Below, one piece after another: positions 60,181-64,000 of a DNA stretch of 64,000 nt. The stretch lies in assembly GCA_964589625.1 (NCBI GenBank), contig CAZPSH010000006.1:1-64000 (forward strand), in the 5' to 3' direction. Each line of letters starts with the position of its first letter. The stretch's first letter is position 1. Source of the stretch: JBFLVU01 sp964589625. GTDB lineage: Bacteria; Acidobacteriota; UBA4820; DSQY01. The position numbers were made by a program, and so were the translations under genes. The notes beneath the pieces were generated by a model, which was not told the origin of the DNA, did no database searches, and was given only the letters and a program-made list of their open reading frames with translations.

Positions 60181-63100
60181 TGGCTCGGCCTCCTCTTTCC
60201 CTCCCCGCGGGTCAGGGTCCGGAACAGGTGCTTCACGCGCCCGCGTCCCACCAGGGCCTCCAAGTCGTCGATGAAGCCCCGTCCTCCCCTCACCCTCAGC
60301 TGGCCTCCGAGGAGAATGCGGGTGACGCAGCGCTCCTCCTCTACATCCACATACACCGGCAGGGCGCCGTGGTGCCGGCGCAGGCGCTCTTCAAAGTCCA
60401 GGAGCCAGTCCTCATCTTCGCACAGGGCGGCGGGCAGGCACACGAGGACCCCCGTGGCCTTCGGTTCCAGCTCCTCCTGCGCCCGGTCCATGGGGACGAC
60501 GGCGTTGGCCCAGACCTTCGGTTTCCCGTCCGGATCCCTCTGGATGCGGCCGATCACCAAGACGGCGGAGTCCTTCTCGATGGCCCCCTGGTATCTCTTG
60601 AAGCACTCGTTGAAGAGGAGAACGTCCACCCGGGCTTCGAGGTCCTCGAGAACCAGCAGCCCGAACATCTCCCCCTTCTTGCTCTTCTTCTGGTTCCACT
60701 GGCCCACGACCCCTCCCACCGTGATCTCCGAGTCCGGGGGCGCATCGGCTAGTTCCACGATGTGGTGGGAGGCGAAGCGGCGCAGCATCTCCTGCTTCTC
60801 CACCAGCGGGTGCCCGCTCAGGTAGAATCCCAGGCTCTCCTTCTCCTTCGCGAACTTCTCCGCGTCGGACCACGGAGTCCCCTTGGAGTAGGCTTCCGGC
60901 TCCGATGCGTCTTCCGCGCCGAAGAGGCCCGCCTGCCCGCGGAGGCGGTCCTCCTGGTGGCGGACGGCGGAGGCCATGGCCGCGTCCAGCGAGGCCAGGA
61001 GGTCCCAGCGGGGAACCCCGAAGCTGTCCATGGCTCCCGACTGGACGAGGTTCTCCAGGACCCGCCGGTTCGCGTGGAAACGGTCCACCTCCCTGCAGAA
61101 GCGGAAGAGGTCGGGAAACGGGCCGACCCGTCGCCGGGCTTCAAGGATGGCCTCCACGGAGTTCAGGCCGACGTTCTTGATGGCGGAGAGGCCGTAGCGG
61201 ATGGCGCCGTCCTCGATGCTGAACCCCACCTGGCTTCGGTTCACGTCGGGTGGGAGGAGGGAGATTCCCATTTCCCGGCACGAGTTCATGTACTTCATGA
61301 CCTCGTCGGTGTGTTCTGCCCAGGCCGATAGGGTCGCCGCCATGAAGTGCGTCGGGAAGTGGGCCTTGAGAAAGGCCGTCTGGAAGGCCACGAGCGCGTA
61401 GGCCGCCGAGTGGGACTTGTTGAATCCGTAACGGCCGAAGGTTTCCATGTGGTCGAAGAGGTCCCCCGCCCGCCCCTCGTCCACCCCGCGCTTGGCGCAT
61501 CCCTCCAGGAACAGCTTCCGCTGGACCTGCATGGCGGCGGCGTCCTTCTTGGACATGGCCTTCCGGAGGGTGTCCGCCTGGCCGAGGGTGAATCCCCCCA
61601 ACCGATGGGCGATGAGCATGACCTGCTCCTGGTACACGATGACGCCCAGGGTCTCGTCCAGGATCTCCTTGACCTCCTTCACCGGGTACTCGACGGCCTC
61701 CCGGCCCTTCGCCCGGGAGATGTAGGTGTTGATCATCCCGGCGTCCAGCGGGCCAGGGCGGTAGAGCGCGTTCAGCACGATGAGGTCTTCGAACCGCCGG
61801 GGTCCCAGGCGGCGCAGGATGTCCTTCATGCCGCCCGATTCGAACTGGAAGACCCCGTCCGTGTCGCCCCGCCCGAAGAGCTCCAGGGTCTTCGCGTCGT
61901 CCAGGGGAACGGCGGCCAGGTCGGGGGGCTCCCCCCCCGAGAGGCGGATCAGCTCCAGCGTGTCGTAGAGGACGGTGAGGGTCCGGAGGCCCAGGAAGTC
62001 CATCTTGAGCAGGCCCAGGGCCTCGATCTCGTCCTTGCTGTACTGGGTGGTGATGTCCTCCTTGCCCCCGGCGGCCTTGTACAGGGGCAGGTATTCGGTG
62101 ATGGGCCGGGGGGCGATGACCACCCCGGCGGCATGGGTGGAGGCGTGCCGGGTGAGCCCCTCCAGGCGGCGGGCGATGTCCACCATCTCGCGCACCTGCG
62201 GATCGGCATCGTAGTTCTCCTTGAATTGGGGCGAGACGCTGAGGGCCGTTTCCAGGGTGGCCGAGAGGTCCTCGGGCACGAGCTTGGCGATGCGGTCCAC
62301 CTTGTCCAGCGGCACGCCCAACGCGCGCCCCGTGTCCCGAAGCGCCAGGCGCGCCTTCATTTCGCCGAAGGTGATGATCTGGGCCACGTTGTCCCGGCCG
62401 TACTTCTCCGTGACGTACTGGATCACCTCGGCCCGTCCCCGCATGCAGAAATCGATGTCGATGTCGGGCATGGAGACCCGTTCCGGGTTGAGGAAGCGCT
62501 CGAAGAGGAGGCCGTACTTGAGCGGGTCCAGGTCCGTGATGCCCATGCAGTAGGATATGAAGGAGCCCGCGGCGCTGCCCCGGCCCGGCCCCACCGGGAC
62601 GCCGCGCTCCCGGGCGTACCGGATGAAATCCCACACCACCAGGAAATAGCCCGCGAGGTCCATCTTCTTGATGAGCCCGATCTCCTGGTCGAAGCGCTTC
62701 TCGTACTCCTCCGGGGCCAGGGCCCCCTTCCGCTCCAGAAGCCCCTGCTCCTTCCGCCTGGCGAAGCCGGACCGCGCCACCTTCTCGAAGTAGGAGGCGA
62801 GCGTCTCGCCCTCCGGCACCTGGAACTTCGGGTAGTGCTTGGACTCCGTGTCGAAGGCGAAGTGGCAGCGCTGGGCCACCTTGACCGTGTTCTCCAGCGC
62901 CTCGGGCCAGTCCCCGAAGCGGTCCCACATCTCCCGGGGGCTCTTGAGGTAGTGCTCCGCGGTGTAGGCCATCTTGCCCGACTTGGAGCGCTCCTCCCGC
63001 GTGGTCTTGGTCTGGATGCACAGAAGGATGTCGTGGGCCCCGAAGTCCTCTCTTCGCAGGAAGTGGACGTCGTTTGTGGCCACCAGGGGGATACCCGTCT

Positions 63101-63701
63101 CCCGGTGCATCTCCAGGATCTTGGCGTTCACCGCGGCCTGCTCGGGAAGGCCGTGGTCCTGGATCTCCAGGAAGAAGTGGTCGGGGCCGAAGATCTCGCG
63201 AAACTCCAACGCCGACCTCAGCGCCTCCTCGTCTTTTCCCCGCCTCAGTTTCTGCGGGATCTCCCCGCCGAGGCAGGCGGAGGTGGCGATGAGCCCCTCG
63301 TGGTGACGCCGCAGGAGGTCCTTGTCCATGCGGGGCTTGTACTGAAAGCCCTCCAGAAAGGCGGCGGTGGAGAGCTTGCAAAGGTTGTGGTACCCGGTCT
63401 CGTTCTCGCACAGGAGGATCAGGTGGGAGTACGGGCGCTTGCCGTCCGGTCCCGCCGCGTCCTCGTCGAACCGCGAGTGGGGGGCCACGTAGGCCTCGCA
63501 CCCGATGATGGGGCGGACCCCGGCCTTAATGGCTCGCCTGAAGAACTTCACGGCGCCGAAGAGGTTGCCGTGGTCCGTGATGGCCATGGCGGGCGATCCG
63601 TGGGAGGCGGCTTGGGCGAGGGCCTCGTCGAGGCGGCACGCCCCGTCCAACAGGGAATACTGGGTGTGCAGGTGCAGGTGGACGAAGGGGCGGTCGGTCA
63701 T
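60177..63701 (-). CDS. dnaE: DNA polymerase III subunit alpha
   Basis: 1174 aa. PHP domain HLHLHTQYSLLDGACR at the N terminus, C-family polymerase palm with VGPGRGSAAGS and the catalytic PDIDIDF (about 410-420), the little-finger and beta-clamp region, and a C-terminal OB fold. Replicative DNA synthesis. The last residues join the accA start by an ATGA overlap, an order also seen in many bacteria. ATG at 63701; upstream spacer carries no strong promoter. Confidence 0.97.
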   Translation of the reverse strand: MTDRPFVHLHLHTQYSLLDGACRLDEALAQAASHGSPAMAITDHGNLFGAVKFFRRAIKAGVRPIIGCEAYVAPHSRFDEDAAGPDGKRPYSHLILLCENETGYHNLCKLSTAAFLEGFQYKPRMDKDLLRRHHEGLIATSACLGGEIPQKLRRGKDEEALRSALEFREIFGPDHFFLEIQDHGLPEQAAVNAKILEMHRETGIPLVATNDVHFLRREDFGAHDILLCIQTKTTREERSKSGKMAYTAEHYLKSPREMWDRFGDWPEALENTVKVAQRCHFAFDTESKHYPKFQVPEGETLASYFEKVARSGFARRKEQGLLERKGALAPEEYEKRFDQEIGLIKKMDLAGYFLVVWDFIRYARERGVPVGPGRGSAAGSFISYCMGITDLDPLKYGLLFERFLNPERVSMPDIDIDFCMRGRAEVIQYVTEKYGRDNVAQIITFGEMKARLALRDTGRALGVPLDKVDRIAKLVPEDLSATLETALSVSPQFKENYDADPQVREMVDIARRLEGLTRHASTHAAGVVIAPRPITEYLPLYKAAGGKEDITTQYSKDEIEALGLLKMDFLGLRTLTVLYDTLELIRLSGGEPPDLAAVPLDDAKTLELFGRGDTDGVFQFESGGMKDILRRLGPRRFEDLIVLNALYRPGPLDAGMINTYISRAKGREAVEYPVKEVKEILDETLGVIVYQEQVMLIAHRLGGFTLGQADTLRKAMSKKDAAAMQVQRKLFLEGCAKRGVDEGRAGDLFDHMETFGRYGFNKSHSAAYALVAFQTAFLKAHFPTHFMAATLSAWAEHTDEVMKYMNSCREMGISLLPPDVNRSQVGFSIEDGAIRYGLSAIKNVGLNSVEAILEARRRVGPFPDLFRFCREVDRFHANRRVLENLVQSGAMDSFGVPRWDLLASLDAAMASAVRHQEDRLRGQAGLFGAEDASEPEAYSKGTPWSDAEKFAKEKESLGFYLSGHPLVEKQEMLRRFASHHIVELADAPPDSEITVGGVVGQWNQKKSKKGEMFGLLVLEDLEARVDVLLFNECFKRYQGAIEKDSAVLVIGRIQRDPDGKPKVWANAVVPMDRAQEELEPKATGVLVCLPAALCEDEDWLLDFEERLRRHHGALPVYVDVEEERCVTRILLGGQLRVRGGRGFIDDLEALVGRGRVKHLFRTLTRGEGKRRPSQ

Positions 63702-63860
63702 GGGAAAAGCCCGACCGAGAAGAAGTGCGGGCCAAGGGGGCTTGGAAATCGGGCCACAGAAGGTGAAGGGAATGCGCCCGGGACCCGACCGGGGCTCCGC
63801 CGGTTTCCGCTCGCCCTCCTTCGGGCCTCTCGGCGGCCTCCCGGCACGCCCCGTCCCACT

Positions 63861-63890
63861 CCGAAATCCGGAATCCGAAATCCGAAATCC
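63861..63890. repeat. AATCCGAAATCC-type low-complexity repeat
   Basis: Three to four tandem AATCCGAAATCC-like units in the dnaE-guaA spacer, resembling the blocks at 33744-33833. The 63702-63894 spacer otherwise shows no gene. Confidence 0.6.
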
Positions 63891-63894
63891 ACGA

Positions 63895-64000
63895 TCACTC
63901 CCATTCGATGGTTCCGGGAGGCTTGGAGGTCACGTCGTAGACCACCCGGCTGATGCCCCTCACCTCGTTCACGATCCGGCTCGAAACGCGCCCGAGGAAA
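63895..64000 (-). CDS. guaA: GMP synthase (glutamine-hydrolysing), C-terminal fragment
   Basis: The last 34 codons of GuaA, cut by the window edge: SSRIVNEVRGISRVVYDVTS and the typical C terminus KPPGTIEWE. Converts XMP to GMP. Ends 194 bases upstream of dnaE. Confidence 0.93.
   Translation of the reverse strand, partial: FLGRVSSRIVNEVRGISRVVYDVTSKPPGTIEWE

Overview
The window is GC-rich (roughly two thirds G+C by eye), densely coded bacterial chromosome with no phage, plasmid, transposase or CRISPR signature. The large outer-membrane TonB-dependent receptor with an N-terminal carboxypeptidase-like domain (and a decayed paralogue), the extended Hfq, the diderm envelope genes (Pal, CpoB, TolC, Skp-like) and the housekeeping synteny together suggest an uncultured-type Acidobacteriota lineage. 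That is an inference from protein style, not a computed phylogeny.

Layout. 1-3.1 kb: a truncated B3/4-domain gene, pnp and rpsO (minus). 3.2-11.5 kb: a MurG-like glycosyltransferase, a saccharopine-dehydrogenase-like oxidoreductase and an AddA/AddB-type recombination helicase-nuclease pair. 11.6-21.9 kb: metallophosphoesterase, a lone type IV/II pilin-like protein behind a sigma-54-type promoter, aspA, an M32 carboxypeptidase, an SDR, an S9B dipeptidyl peptidase, an unknown secreted protein, thiD and an EamA transporter. 21.9-26.1 kb: a strong promoter, about 190 nt of non-coding RNA ending in an intrinsic terminator, then a compact operon of lysine 2,3-aminomutase, two ATP-grasp ligases and a GNAT acetyltransferase. 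This is the best candidate here for an uncharacterised pathway, probably a beta-amino-acid (beta-lysine) conjugate. 26.1-35.8 kb: pal-cpoB, then an ECF sigma / zinc-finger anti-sigma / CpxP-like / TolC / MacA / MacB / two FtsX-type permeases / Skp-like run that reads as an envelope-stress efflux operon.

36-51 kb is the transcription-translation core on the minus strand: tRNA-Thr(TGT)-Tyr-Gly-Thr(GGT)-tuf-rpmG-tRNA-Trp-secE-nusG-rplKAJL-rpoBC, with tRNA-Ser downstream. RpoB carries an eight-cysteine insertion near its N terminus, RpoC a CxCxxC motif in an extra segment, and EF-Tu a CxCx4CxxC insertion. Several tRNA 3' ends (Ser, Trp, Gly) are partially duplicated in the adjoining spacers. 51-56 kb: an intact TonB receptor and a decayed paralogue. 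55.8-64 kb: serS, pdxA, hfq and ricT in one tightly packed run, then accA and dnaE, and the 3' end of guaA, all minus.
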